From Propionicimonas sp020161015 (lineage in GTDB: Bacteria > Actinomycetota > Actinomycetes > Propionibacteriales > Propionibacteriaceae), in NCBI RefSeq assembly GCF_964266745.1, contig NZ_CAXWGX010000012.1:434001-498000 (forward strand): a stretch of DNA of 64,000 nt. Reading direction: 5' to 3'. Within the stretch, counting starts at the first letter, position 1. Each line of letters opens with the position of its first letter. The translations under genes were made by a program, and so were the position numbers. Of this stretch, positions 9,091 through 21,515 are shown in pieces. Under the pieces are notes generated by a model. That model had not been told where the DNA came from, did not search any database, and was given only the letters and a program-made list of their open reading frames with translations.

Positions 9091-9137
9091 GCGCGCGCCG
9101 TCCCCGGTCCCGTCCGGAGTCCGGGCCCGCTCTGATC

Positions 9138-9143
9138 TAGGCT
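9138..9143 (+). promoter_or_regulatory. -10 box of tyrS (leaderless start)
   Basis: TAGGCT ends 8 bases before the GTG start of tyrS, leaving no room for a ribosome-binding site; transcription most likely starts at or next to the start codon. Confidence 0.6.
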
Positions 9144-9151
9144 TACGCAGC

Positions 9152-10417
9152 GTGAATGCCGTACTCGACGAACTGACCTGGCGGGGCTTCATCGCCCACT
9201 CCACCGACCCGGACGCGCTGTCGTCCGCCTTCGACGCCGGACGGGTGAGTTCCTATGTCGGCTTCGACCCCACGGCGCCCAGCATCCACATGGGCAACCT
9301 GGTCCAGCTGATGCTGTCGCGGATCCTCCAATCGGGGGGCCACCGCCCGTTCCTGCTGGTGGGTGGCTCGACCGGCCTGATCGGTGACCCCAAGCAGAGC
9401 TCGGAGCGCAACCTGAACCCCAGGGAGCTCGTCCACGAATGGGTGGAGAAGATCCGGGCCCAGGTGAGCCGGTTCGTCGACTTCGACGGGCCCGACGGGG
9501 CGGTCGTGGTCAACAACTACGACTGGACCAGTGAGTTGTCGACCCTCGACTTCCTGCGGAACATCGGCAAGCACTTCAGCGTGAACCGGATGCTCGACCG
9601 CGAGGTGGTGAAGGCGCGCCTGGAGTCGGGGATCTCGTACACGGAGTTCTCCTACGTGCTGCTCCAGTCGCTGGACTTCCTCGAGCTCTACCGGCGCCAC
9701 GGCGTGATCCTCCAGACAGGGGGCTCCGACCAGTGGGGCAACCTGACCGCTGGGGTGGACCTGATCCGCCGGGCGGAGGGCGCGAAGGTGCACGCCCTCG
9801 CCACGCCGCTGCTCACGAAGGCCGACGGGACGAAGTTCGGCAAGACCGAGTCGGGGACCATCTGGCTCGATCCCGCGATGACGAGTCCCTATGCGTTCCA
9901 CCAGTTCTTCCTGAACGCAGAGGACGCGATGGTGGTGCAGTACCTGAAGATCTTCACCCGCCGCAGCGCGGAGGAGATCGAGGACCTTGCCCGGCAGACC
10001 GCGGAGGCACCGCACCTGCGGGCCGCCCAGCGTGCGCTCGCCGACGACATCACCGACCTGGTGCACTCGCCGGCCGAGCGGCGCGCGGCCGCGGCCGCGG
10101 CCGCGGCGATCTTCGGCAGGGAGGAGCTCGCCGGGCTCCCGGAGCCGACGCTGCGCGCCGTGGTCGCAGAGCTCGGCAGCCCGCCCCTGCGCGTGGGGGA
10201 GGAGCTCCCGACGGTCGTCGAGGTCCTGGTTGCCGCCGGCGTGGTGGCGTCACGGTCGGCCGCACGGCGGGCCATCGACGAGGGTGGCGCCTACCTGAAC
10301 AACCGCAAGGTGACCGACGCGGACGCCCGGCTGGTGGCCGAAGACCTGCTCCACGGGCGGTTCGTCGTCGTGCGCCGGGGGCGCCGCACGGTGGGTGCCC
10401 TCGCGGTCGAACGGTGA
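9152..10417 (+). CDS. tyrS: Tyrosyl-tRNA synthetase
   Basis: Class I aminoacyl-tRNA synthetase charging tRNA-Tyr, 421 residues. The HIGH-type motif is HMGN (near residue 48) and the KMSKS-type motif is KFGKT (near 232); a C-terminal S4-like RNA-binding domain covers about the last 65 residues (VVASRSAARRAIDEGGAYLNN). GTG at 9152 gives the family N terminus; TAGGCT just upstream argues for a leaderless mRNA. tyrS heads the gene block that in mycobacteria continues with Rv1691, Rv1692 and tlyA; here an rrn operon lies between. Confidence 0.96.
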   Translation: MNAVLDELTWRGFIAHSTDPDALSSAFDAGRVSSYVGFDPTAPSIHMGNLVQLMLSRILQSGGHRPFLLVGGSTGLIGDPKQSSERNLNPRELVHEWVEKIRAQVSRFVDFDGPDGAVVVNNYDWTSELSTLDFLRNIGKHFSVNRMLDREVVKARLESGISYTEFSYVLLQSLDFLELYRRHGVILQTGGSDQWGNLTAGVDLIRRAEGAKVHALATPLLTKADGTKFGKTESGTIWLDPAMTSPYAFHQFFLNAEDAMVVQYLKIFTRRSAEEIEDLARQTAEAPHLRAAQRALADDITDLVHSPAERRAAAAAAAAIFGREELAGLPEPTLRAVVAELGSPPLRVGEELPTVVEVLVAAGVVASRSAARRAIDEGGAYLNNRKVTDADARLVAEDLLHGRFVVVRRGRRTVGALAVER

Positions 10418-10442
10418 CGACACGCCCGGGCGTCCGGCCGAT

Positions 10443-10471
10443 TTGACCCTGCCCGGCGAACTGCGTAATGT
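10443..10471 (+). promoter_or_regulatory. rrn promoter P1
   Basis: A -35 box TTGACC (10443-10448) and a -10 box TAATGT (10466-10471) are separated by exactly 17 bases. It is about 450 bases upstream of mature 16S, a normal place for an actinobacterial rrn P1. Confidence 0.75.
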
Positions 10472-10634
10472 TCATCGAGCGCTGCCGGTGAGGCGGACGG
10501 GACAGGAAAGCTCCTGGAACGGCCGGATCGGGGCGCCAAACCACCACTGACTAGCACGGATGCGATGTGCGCTCATGCCAGAGCCCATCCAGATCCGGAC
10601 TTCGTCGCGGGTGGTGGGTGGCTGAAAGGCCGGT

Positions 10635-10663
10635 TTGACACCGGTCGGAAGGCCAAGTAAAGT
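10635..10663 (+). promoter_or_regulatory. rrn promoter P2
   Basis: A perfect -35 TTGACA (10635-10640), a 17-base spacer and TAAAGT (10658-10663) form the best sigma-70-type promoter in the window. It lies 65 bases before the 16S processing arm. Confidence 0.85.
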
Positions 10664-10725
10664 AAGACGAGTTGCCCCAAGCAGCGGTGAAAGCCAAAGC
10701 GAGGAGCGCACCCGAAACTTGAGAA

Positions 10726-10741
10726 CTCAACAGCGTGCTTT
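10726..10741 (+). promoter_or_regulatory. 5' arm of the 16S RNase III processing stem
   Basis: AACAGCGTGCTT (10729-10740) is perfectly complementary to AAGCACGCTGTT in the 16S-23S spacer (12622-12633); with flanking pairs (10726-10728 with 12634-12636, 10741 with 12621) the stem is 16 base pairs including two G-U pairs and encloses 16S, as RNase III sites do. Confidence 0.75.
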
Positions 10742-10745
10742 AAAA
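10736..10745 (+). promoter_or_regulatory. boxA-like rRNA antitermination site
   Basis: TGCTTTAAAA resembles the rrn boxA consensus (TGCTCTTTAA) bound by NusB/NusE. It overlaps the 16S processing arm, as is usual in actinobacterial leaders. Confidence 0.5.
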
Positions 10746-10924
10746 GTCAATGCACAATAGGCACTTTAAACAGTGCCAAATCAACCCCGTACCGGGGAGT
10801 GCGAGGCGCAAGCCGAACATGATCCGGACGGATTCCTTTGATTATTGAACAGATCCAGCAATGGGTCTGCGTCAGTGTCAAACCAAAGTTGACAGCTAAC
10901 GGGCTTCGGCCTGGCTGATAATTT

Positions 10925-15874
<4,950 letters not shown>

Positions 15875-15875
15875 A

Positions 15876-15910
15876 CAAAGGTGCTACGCGTCCACTGTGC
15901 GGTTCTCGAG
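15876..15910 (+). promoter_or_regulatory. 3' arm of the 23S RNase III processing stem
   Basis: The complementary partner of 12724-12757. It lies between 23S and 5S, so cutting here frees 23S from the 5S precursor. Confidence 0.85.
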
Positions 15911-15961
15911 TCACGGTCGGGAGCCTCCCCGCAAGGGTGAGGCCCGTCACAACTCCATAGA

Positions 15962-16078
15962 GTTTCGGTGATCATGGCGAAGGGGAAACGCCCGGCTCCA
16001 TTCCGAACCCGGAAGCTAAGCCCTTCAGCGCCGATGGTACTGCAGGTGGGAACCTGTGGGAGAGTAGGACGTCGCCGG
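15962..16078 (+). rRNA. rrf: 5S ribosomal RNA
   Basis: About 117 bases beginning GTTTCGGTGATCATGGCG and ending GACGTCGCCGG, with the conserved ATTCCGAACCCGGAAGCTAAG segment in the middle. It is in normal order after 23S. Ends approximate. Confidence 0.93.
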
Positions 16079-16085
16079 ACATACA

Positions 16086-16130
16086 AACACCCCCGTGGAG
16101 CTTCGGCCCCACGGGGGTGTTGTGCTTTTT
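16086..16130 (+). terminator. rrn operon terminator
   Basis: A 13-base-pair stem (16086-16098 with 16109-16121) capped by a TTCG-type loop and followed by TTTTT at 16126-16130: a textbook intrinsic terminator just after 5S. Confidence 0.92.
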
Positions 16131-16178
16131 CAGGTCATTGCTTTGCGCCGTCGTGGCGCGGAAGGGCAGGATGGTGCG

Positions 16179-17651
16179 GTGAACGAACCCACCCCAGATC
16201 GCGCCGGCGGATCCGGTCGCTCGAGCGCACCCCGCGGCCAGGGCAGCAGCCGGCCGCAGGGTGCAGGCGGCACGAGCCGCGCGCGCACGGGCCAGGGCCC
16301 GAAGTCCACCGGAGCCGCGAAGGGCGGCTCGTCGTCCAACAGGGACACGCGCGGCACGAGGCCCCCGTCGAAGGACTCCCGCGGCGACAAGCCGTACAGC
16401 AAGAGCCCGCGTGGTGACCGTCCCTACGACAAGGATTCCCGCGGCGACAAGCCGTACAGCAAGTCCCCGCGTGGTGACCGTCCCTACGACAAGGATTCCC
16501 GCGGCGACAAGCCGTACAGCAAGTCCCCGCGTGGTGACCGTCCCTACGACAAGGACTCCCGCGGCGACAAGCCGTACAGCAAGAGCCCGCGTGGTGACCG
16601 TCCCTACGACAAGGACTCCCGCGGCGACAAGCCGTACAGCAAGAGCCCGCGTGGTGACCGTCCCTACGACAAGGACACCCGCGGCGACAAGCCGTACGGT
16701 GGCCCGTCCCGCGGGCCCCGGTCGGCCGGTGGACGCCCCGACGCCGCCGGGTCGCGCTACGGTCGTGACGACCGGCGGCCGGGCGGTCCCGACGCGGGAC
16801 GCGGACGTCGTGACGACCGCGTGCGCGAGGCTCCGCGTCCGGGGCTGGCCGCGAAGGCCAACGAGCCGGAGACCCCGAAGGGGCTCGACCTGCGGCAGCT
16901 GCCGCGCGGCGTTCGCGCCGAACTGCGGGGGCTGACCGCCGAGCTGGCAGAGATCGTCGGCGCCCACCTGCTCATGGCGGGCCGGCTGATCGACACCGAT
17001 CCCGAGCTCGCCTACGCCCACGCCGAGGCCGCACGCCGCCGGGCCGCACGGTTGCCGATCACCCGGGAGGCCGCGGCAGAGACGGCCTACGCCGCGGGCG
17101 ACTTCGCGACCGCCCTGACCGAGTTCCGCGCCCTGCGCCGGATGAGCGGCGGCAACGAGTACCTGCCGGCGATGGCCGACTGCGAGCGGGCCCTCGGCCG
17201 GTACCAGGCCGCGCTGAAGCTCGTCCGCGAAGGCCTTGCTGCCGAGCCCGACGCTGCCCAGCAGATCGAGCTTCGGCTCGTCGAGGCCGGGGTCCGCACC
17301 GACACCGGACAGGCCGCCGAGGCCCTGAGGCTGCTGAGGAACGAGATCGAGGTGATCGGCGCCCGTGGCACCAAGGTGGCCCGTGCGCGGCTCCGCTACG
17401 CCTACGCCGACCTGCTGGAGCGCATGGGCGACGACGAGCAGGCCGAGCGGTGGTTCGACGCGGTCGTCCGGCTCGACGTCGACGGCTCCACCGACGCGGT
17501 CGACCGCGTGGCGGCGATCCGCGGCATCGTGATCGACTTCGACGAGTCCGAGGACGAGTTCGACGAGGAGGGCGAGCCCGCGTCCGGCGAGGCGGAGCAG
17601 CCCGCCGATGCCGAGCCCGCGCCGCAGGACGGCGAGGCGCCCGCGGAATGA
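16179..17651 (+). CDS. TPR-like protein with decapeptide repeats (Rv1691-type position)
   Basis: A 490-residue protein with two parts. Residues 1-190 are low-complexity, basic, rich in Gly, Arg, Ser and Asp; within them five 20-residue units (residues 68-167) each contain two decapeptides, RGDKPYSKSP and RGDRPYDKDS. Residues from about 225 look like helical tetratricopeptide repeats (LPITREAAAETAYAAGDFATALTEF), ending in a Glu/Asp-rich tail. Position next to the HAD phosphatase and tlyA matches mycobacterial Rv1691, a TPR protein; the repeat domain looks like the charged tails of RNA-binding proteins. The start is GTG 16179, with CAGGAT 6 bases upstream. Function unknown; RNA or ribosome binding is a guess. 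It overlaps the next gene by 4 bases. Confidence 0.8.
   Translation: MNEPTPDRAGGSGRSSAPRGQGSSRPQGAGGTSRARTGQGPKSTGAAKGGSSSNRDTRGTRPPSKDSRGDKPYSKSPRGDRPYDKDSRGDKPYSKSPRGDRPYDKDSRGDKPYSKSPRGDRPYDKDSRGDKPYSKSPRGDRPYDKDSRGDKPYSKSPRGDRPYDKDTRGDKPYGGPSRGPRSAGGRPDAAGSRYGRDDRRPGGPDAGRGRRDDRVREAPRPGLAAKANEPETPKGLDLRQLPRGVRAELRGLTAELAEIVGAHLLMAGRLIDTDPELAYAHAEAARRRAARLPITREAAAETAYAAGDFATALTEFRALRRMSGGNEYLPAMADCERALGRYQAALKLVREGLAAEPDAAQQIELRLVEAGVRTDTGQAAEALRLLRNEIEVIGARGTKVARARLRYAYADLLERMGDDEQAERWFDAVVRLDVDGSTDAVDRVAAIRGIVIDFDESEDEFDEEGEPASGEAEQPADAEPAPQDGEAPAE
16381..16680 (+). repeat. Coding tandem repeat, 5 x 60 bp
   Basis: Five consecutive 60-base units (16381, 16441, 16501, 16561, 16621) with a partial sixth to about 16697. 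Units differ at only two sites: AGC or TCC (both Ser) at unit positions 24-26, and GAT/GAC TCC/ACC at the end, where the last unit changes Ser to Thr. Each unit is 20 codons, so gain or loss keeps the frame. Not a CRISPR array: there are no spacers. Confidence 0.95.
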
Positions 17652-18640
17652 CCGCGCTGATCGACGCCTACGACGCCGCGTTCTTCGACCTGGACGGGGT
17701 GATCTACCTCGGGCCGACGGCCGTCGCCGGTGCCGCGGAGTCGCTGGAGGAGCTCCAGCGTCGCGGCACGACGGTCATGTTCGTCACGAACAACGCCGCC
17801 CGTGCCGCCCAGGTGGTCATCGACCACCTCGTCGAGCTCGGCTTCCGGGCCGACGACCACAACGTCCTCACCAGCGCGCAGGTGGCGGTCGCCCAGATCG
17901 CACGCGAGCTCGCCCCCGGGTCGAGGGTGCTGGTGAACGGCAGCGAGAGCCTCGCCGACCTGGTCGCCGAGGCGGGCCTCGTGCCCGTGTCGAAGGCGTC
18001 GGACGAGCCGGTGGCCGTCGTGCAGGGCTACGACCCGGCGATGACCTGGCCGCGGCTGGACGAGGCGGCCCTCGCCATCCAGGCCGGGGCCACCTGGTAC
18101 GCCACCAACAACGACGCCTCCCGTCCCACCGAGCGGGGCCTGGTGCCCGGCGCCGGCGGGGCGATCGCCGTGATCGCCGGCACGGTCGGCGGGCAGCCAC
18201 GGATCTTCGGGAAGCCGTTCCGTCCCATGCTCGAGGAGGCGATGCGCCGCACCGGTGCCTCCCGTCCCGTGTTCGTCGGCGACCGGCTCGACACCGACAT
18301 CGTCGGCGCGGCCAATGCCGGGATCGACTCCCTGATGGTCTTCACCGGCGCGCACGGCAAGGCCGACCTCGTGGGAGCCGGGGAGGGCGAGCGCCCCACC
18401 CACATCGGGGCCGACGTGCGCGCGCTGCTGGAGCCCCCGCGCACCGTGGACGTCGACGGCGGACGCGCGACCTGCCGCGGCCAGGTGGCCGTGGTCGAGG
18501 GCGGGTCCATCCGGCTCGACACCCGGCCCGACACCTCCGAGGGCCAGTTCGACGCGCTCTGGGCCATCGCCCGCCTCGTCTGGGCCGATCCGGCCCTGGA
18601 CTGCACGGACGCCCTGGCCGGACTGGAACTCGTCCGCTGA
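17648..18640 (+). CDS. HAD-IIA family phosphatase (Rv1692-like)
   Basis: A 330-residue HAD hydrolase. Motif I is FFDLDGVIYLG (nucleophile Asp15 or nearby), motif II VTNNAA, and motif IV GDRLDTDI. In mycobacteria the protein in this position (Rv1692) has been described as a D-glycerol-3-phosphate phosphatase involved in recycling polar heads of glycerophospholipids; the same role here is an inference from position and family. ATG overlaps the stop of the TPR gene (ATGA). Confidence 0.85.
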   Translation: MTALIDAYDAAFFDLDGVIYLGPTAVAGAAESLEELQRRGTTVMFVTNNAARAAQVVIDHLVELGFRADDHNVLTSAQVAVAQIARELAPGSRVLVNGSESLADLVAEAGLVPVSKASDEPVAVVQGYDPAMTWPRLDEAALAIQAGATWYATNNDASRPTERGLVPGAGGAIAVIAGTVGGQPRIFGKPFRPMLEEAMRRTGASRPVFVGDRLDTDIVGAANAGIDSLMVFTGAHGKADLVGAGEGERPTHIGADVRALLEPPRTVDVDGGRATCRGQVAVVEGGSIRLDTRPDTSEGQFDALWAIARLVWADPALDCTDALAGLELVR

Positions 18641-18656
18641 CCCGCCGGGTGCCCGG

Positions 18657-18662
18657 TATCCT
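18657..18662 (+). promoter_or_regulatory. Candidate -10 box of bioY
   Basis: TATCCT lies 28 bases before the bioY ATG. Unlike most unit-first genes in this window, bioY also has a good ribosome site (GAGAGGAG), so its mRNA probably has a short leader. Confidence 0.4.
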
Positions 18663-18690
18663 TCCCGGGCCGAACCGAGAGGAGCCCGCC

Positions 18691-19278
18691 ATGCCCGCTT
18701 CCGCCAAGACGACCCCCGCCACCGACCTCGCCCTGATCGCCGTGTTCGCAGCCCTGATCGCTGCGTTCTCGCTGACCCCCGCCATTCCGGTGGCCGGCGG
18801 GGTGCCGATCACGCTGCAGACGCTCGCCGTCGTGCTGGCCGGGCTGGTCCTCGGCCCCGTCCGTGGCTTCCTCGCCGCGCTCCTCTACGTGCTGGTGGGG
18901 ATGGCCGGGCTGCCCGTGTTTGCCGGGGGTACCGGCGGACTCGGTGTGCTGATCAAGCCGTCGATCGGCTACCTCATCGCCTTCCCCCTCGGCGCGCTGG
19001 TCGCGGGTGCCCTGGCCCGGCTCTTCGTGGGATGGAAGGGTCCCAGGCAGTACCTGGGCTTCTTCCTCGCCGGCCTGGCCGCGTCCCTCGTGATCCACGC
19101 GCTGGGGATCGTGGGCCTCGTGGCGGTCGTCAAGCTGACGCCGGTGGCCGCGTTCGTGGCCGACCTCGCGTTCTGGCCCGGCGACCTGGTCAAGATGTTC
19201 GCCGCCGCTGCGGTCGCCGTCGCCGTCCACCGTGCCTTCCCCGCGCTGCTGGCCACCCGGCGGCCGGTCACGGCCTGA
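18691..19278 (+). CDS. bioY: Biotin ECF transporter, substrate-binding subunit BioY
   Basis: A 195-residue membrane protein with about six hydrophobic helices, the substrate-capture component (S unit) of an energy-coupling-factor transporter for biotin. Diagnostic are GGVPITLQTLAVVLAG (residues 31-46) and the GLPVFAGGTGGLGVLIKPSIGYLIAFPLGA stretch (from about residue 73). An ATPase and a transmembrane T protein follow directly, so this is a complete dedicated BioMNY-type system. Confidence 0.93.
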   Translation: MPASAKTTPATDLALIAVFAALIAAFSLTPAIPVAGGVPITLQTLAVVLAGLVLGPVRGFLAALLYVLVGMAGLPVFAGGTGGLGVLIKPSIGYLIAFPLGALVAGALARLFVGWKGPRQYLGFFLAGLAASLVIHALGIVGLVAVVKLTPVAAFVADLAFWPGDLVKMFAAAAVAVAVHRAFPALLATRRPVTA

Positions 19279-19281
19279 GCG

Positions 19282-19983
19282 TTGATCCAGCTCCTCGGCG
19301 CCGGCGTCACCGTCAGCCTGCCCGCCTCCGGCCCCGGCCGGACGCGCGTGCTGCTGCACCCGACGACCCTGGAGCTCTCCGAGCGACGCATCGCGGTCAT
19401 CGGCGCGAACGGTTCGGGCAAGTCCACGCTGCTGCGGCTGCTCAACGGGCTCACGCTGCCGAGCACCGGGCAGGTGCGGGTGCACGATCTCGACACCGCA
19501 CGCCAGGGACGCGAAGTGCGCCGACTGGTGGGCTTCGTGTTCACCGATCCGCTGGCCCAGCTCGTGCTGGCCACCCCTGCCGACGACGTCGAACTGTCGC
19601 TGCGGCCCCTCGTCCGTGACCGTGCCGAACGCCGGGCCGCCGCGCTCCGGCTGCTCGCCGACCGCGGGCTGTCCCACGTCGCGGAGCAGAGCGTGTACGA
19701 CCTCTCCGGCGGCGAGCGGCAGCTCGTCGCACTGACGTCCGTGCTGGCCGCAGGCCCGCGCATCGTGGTGGCGGACGAGCCGACCACCCTGCTCGACCTG
19801 CGCAACCGCGATCTCGTGCGCGCAGCGCTCGCCGGGCTCGACCAGCAGGTGGTGCTGGCGACCCACGACCTCGACCTGGCGGCCGAGGCCGACCGCGTCC
19901 TCGTCATCGACGCCGGACGGGTGGTCGCCGACGGCGACCCGGCCGAGGCGATCGCCGCCTACGTGCGACTGGTGCGCGCATGA
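19282..19983 (+). CDS. bioM: ECF transporter ATPase (BioM-like)
   Basis: A 233-residue ABC ATPase. Walker A GANGSGKST, signature LSGGERQ, Walker B RIVVADEPTT and H-loop ATHD are all intact. It starts with TTG at 19282, three bases after the bioY stop; no better start exists before the Walker A. It powers biotin uptake together with the T protein encoded next. The symbol rests on position after bioY; a general cobalt/ECF ATPase would look the same. Confidence 0.85.
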   Translation: MIQLLGAGVTVSLPASGPGRTRVLLHPTTLELSERRIAVIGANGSGKSTLLRLLNGLTLPSTGQVRVHDLDTARQGREVRRLVGFVFTDPLAQLVLATPADDVELSLRPLVRDRAERRAAALRLLADRGLSHVAEQSVYDLSGGERQLVALTSVLAAGPRIVVADEPTTLLDLRNRDLVRAALAGLDQQVVLATHDLDLAAEADRVLVIDAGRVVADGDPAEAIAAYVRLVRA

Positions 19984-20585
19984 ACCTGTTCCGCCTCTAC
20001 GCGCCCGGCGACTCCTGGCTCCACCGGCTCGGGGTGGGCTGGAAGTACCTGGTGCTCCTGGCCCTCACCGTGCCGGCGCTCGCGGTCTCCGCGCCGGTGC
20101 CGAGCCTCACCGCCCTCGGCGTCTCGCTGGCCCTGCTCGCGTCCACCCGGGTCGGCGTGCGCACGGCGTGGGCGCTGCCGCTGGGGTTCTGGATCCTCGT
20201 CGCCGTGCTCGGCGGCTACCAGGTGCTGGTGGGCAGACCCGACCTCGGCGTCGTGGTGACCGCCAACCTCGCCACGGCCGTCTACGCCAGCAGGCTGCTC
20301 ACCCTGACCACGCCGGGCCCGGTCCTGCTGGACGCGTTGGTGGCCGCGCTGCGGCCGTTCCGGCTGCTGGGCGTCGACGCCGAACGGGTGGGGCTGGCCA
20401 TCGCGATCATGCTCCGCTCGGTGCCCCTGTTGCTGGACACGTTCGGCCAGGTCCGCCAGGCCGCCCGCGCCCGGGGACGCGAGCGGAACCTGTTCGCCCT
20501 GGTCACGCCCGTGGTCGTGCGTGCCGTCGGCCAGGCCCAGGCGACCGGGGCAGCGCTCGCCGCCCGGGGGCTGGGCGAGTCGTAG
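19980..20585 (+). CDS. bioN: ECF transporter transmembrane protein (BioN-like)
   Basis: A 201-residue membrane protein of the CbiQ/EcfT family with several hydrophobic segments in residues 20-110. The coupling region with an Ala-Arg-Gly motif, ARARGRERN near residue 161, contacts the ATPase in this family. ATG overlaps the ATPase stop by 4 bases. The TAG stop at 20583-20585 is also the beginning of a TAGGAT -10 box for the next gene. Confidence 0.85.
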   Translation: MNLFRLYAPGDSWLHRLGVGWKYLVLLALTVPALAVSAPVPSLTALGVSLALLASTRVGVRTAWALPLGFWILVAVLGGYQVLVGRPDLGVVVTANLATAVYASRLLTLTTPGPVLLDALVAALRPFRLLGVDAERVGLAIAIMLRSVPLLLDTFGQVRQAARARGRERNLFALVTPVVVRAVGQAQATGAALAARGLGES

Positions 20586-20588
20586 GAT
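20583..20588 (+). promoter_or_regulatory. -10 box overlapping the ecfT/bioN stop codon
   Basis: TAGGAT ends 7 bases before GTG 20596; its first three bases are the stop codon of the preceding gene. Confidence 0.55.
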
Positions 20589-20595
20589 GTCGGCC

Positions 20596-20763
20596 GTGAC
20601 CGAGCCCCAGACCCCCGCTGCCGAGCCGCCCGTCACCGGCGTCGCGGAGATCGACGACGCCCTGGCCGCCGTCCGGCTGGACGGGCCCGTCTCCGAGCAC
20701 CACCAGCAGCTCTCGGCAGCGGTCGAGGTGCTCCAGCGGGCCCTGCGCTCCCCCCAGCAGTGA
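20596..20763 (+). CDS. Small conserved protein (Rv1693-type)
   Basis: A 55-residue acidic protein (VTEPQTPAAEPPVTGVAEID...) without membrane segments; the C-terminal half is predicted helical. Size and position just before tlyA match the small uncharacterised protein Rv1693 of mycobacteria. GTG 20596 is chosen because TAGGAT lies 7 bases upstream; ATG 20587 in the same frame would add three residues but lies inside the hexamer. Its stop overlaps the tlyA start (GTGA). No function known. Confidence 0.7.
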   Translation: MTEPQTPAAEPPVTGVAEIDDALAAVRLDGPVSEHHQQLSAAVEVLQRALRSPQQ

Positions 20764-21506
20764 GGCTCGACCGCGCCCTGGTGGACGCCGGCCTTGCCCG
20801 GTCGCGAGGCCAGGCGAGCGAGGCGGTCCGGGCCGGACGTGTCACGGTGAACGGCGTCACCGCGACCCGGCCCGCACAGGACGTGACCATCCGGGACCGG
20901 GTGGAGGTCGCCGGCGCCGACCGCTACGTCTCCCGCGCCGCCCACAAGCTCGCCGGCGCCCTGGCCGCCTCCGGCGTGGTCGTCGGTGACCGCGTGCTGG
21001 ACGCCGGCGCGTCGACCGGCGGGTTCACCCAGGTCCTCCTCGAGGCCGGCGCCCGCACCGTGTACGCCGTGGACGTGGGCCACGACCAGCTGGTGCCGGA
21101 CCTGCGGGCGGACCCCCGCGTGGTGGTCAGGGAGCGGCTCAACCTGCGCGACCTCACCCTCGACCACCTGGACGGTCGCCCGGTCGACCTCGTCGTCGGC
21201 GACGTCTCGTTCATCTCGCTGCGGCTGCTGCTGGAGCCGCTGTTCGGCGTACTCGAAGAGCGCGGCGAGGCGCTGCTGCTGGTGAAGCCCCAGTTCGAGG
21301 TCGGCCGTGCCGGCCTGGACGACCGTGGCGTGGTCCGCAGCCCGGAATTGCGGGAGCGGGCTGTGTCGGACGTTGTGGCCGAGGCAGTGCGGCTTGGGCG
21401 CCGGCTGGCCTGGCGTGGGGAGAGCGGACTGGCGGGGGAGGCGGGGAACGTGGAGTACTTCGTCCATCTCGTCGGCGCCCGGCCGGATGGGGGTGGCGCG
21501 GGTTAG
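20760..21506 (+). CDS. tlyA: rRNA 2'-O-cytidine methyltransferase TlyA
   Basis: A 248-residue protein with an N-terminal S4 RNA-binding domain (residues 1-60, RLDRALVDAGLARSRGQA) and a FtsJ/RrmJ-type methyltransferase domain with the SAM motif VLDAGASTGGFTQVLL near residues 79-94 and KPQFEVGR near 177. In mycobacteria TlyA methylates both 16S and 23S rRNA, and its loss gives capreomycin resistance. GTG start coupled to the gene before. The TAG stop doubles as part of the nadK -10 box. Confidence 0.94.
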   Translation: MRLDRALVDAGLARSRGQASEAVRAGRVTVNGVTATRPAQDVTIRDRVEVAGADRYVSRAAHKLAGALAASGVVVGDRVLDAGASTGGFTQVLLEAGARTVYAVDVGHDQLVPDLRADPRVVVRERLNLRDLTLDHLDGRPVDLVVGDVSFISLRLLLEPLFGVLEERGEALLLVKPQFEVGRAGLDDRGVVRSPELRERAVSDVVAEAVRLGRRLAWRGESGLAGEAGNVEYFVHLVGARPDGGGAG

Positions 21507-21509
21507 GGT
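21504..21509 (+). promoter_or_regulatory. -10 box of nadK overlapping the tlyA stop codon
   Basis: TAGGGT begins with the TAG stop of tlyA and ends 6 bases before the nadK GTG. Confidence 0.6.
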
Positions 21510-21515
21510 GGGCGC

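Larger units (their letters stand above)
10418..10924 (+). other. rrn promoter and leader region (no protein gene)
   Basis: This 507-base stretch holds the promoters, antitermination-like box and 5' processing arm of the rRNA operon, listed separately. No protein gene is supported. A short inverted repeat (GTCAA at 10877 against TTGAC at 10889) lies just before mature 16S. Confidence 0.8.

Noticed and set aside
6298..9204. Upstream extension of the response regulator and kinase frames through the hydrolase gene
   Set aside because: Both frames stay open by GC bias; domain starts and the ATGA overlap fix the real starts at 6297 and 7448.
10889..10922. TTGACA ... GATAAT as a third rrn promoter
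   Set aside because: The spacer is 22 bases, and the -10 would fall on the mature 16S 5' end; the bases form part of a leader hairpin.
16381..16697. 60-bp repeat as a CRISPR array
   Set aside because: Units are contiguous without spacers and encode a continuous reading frame.
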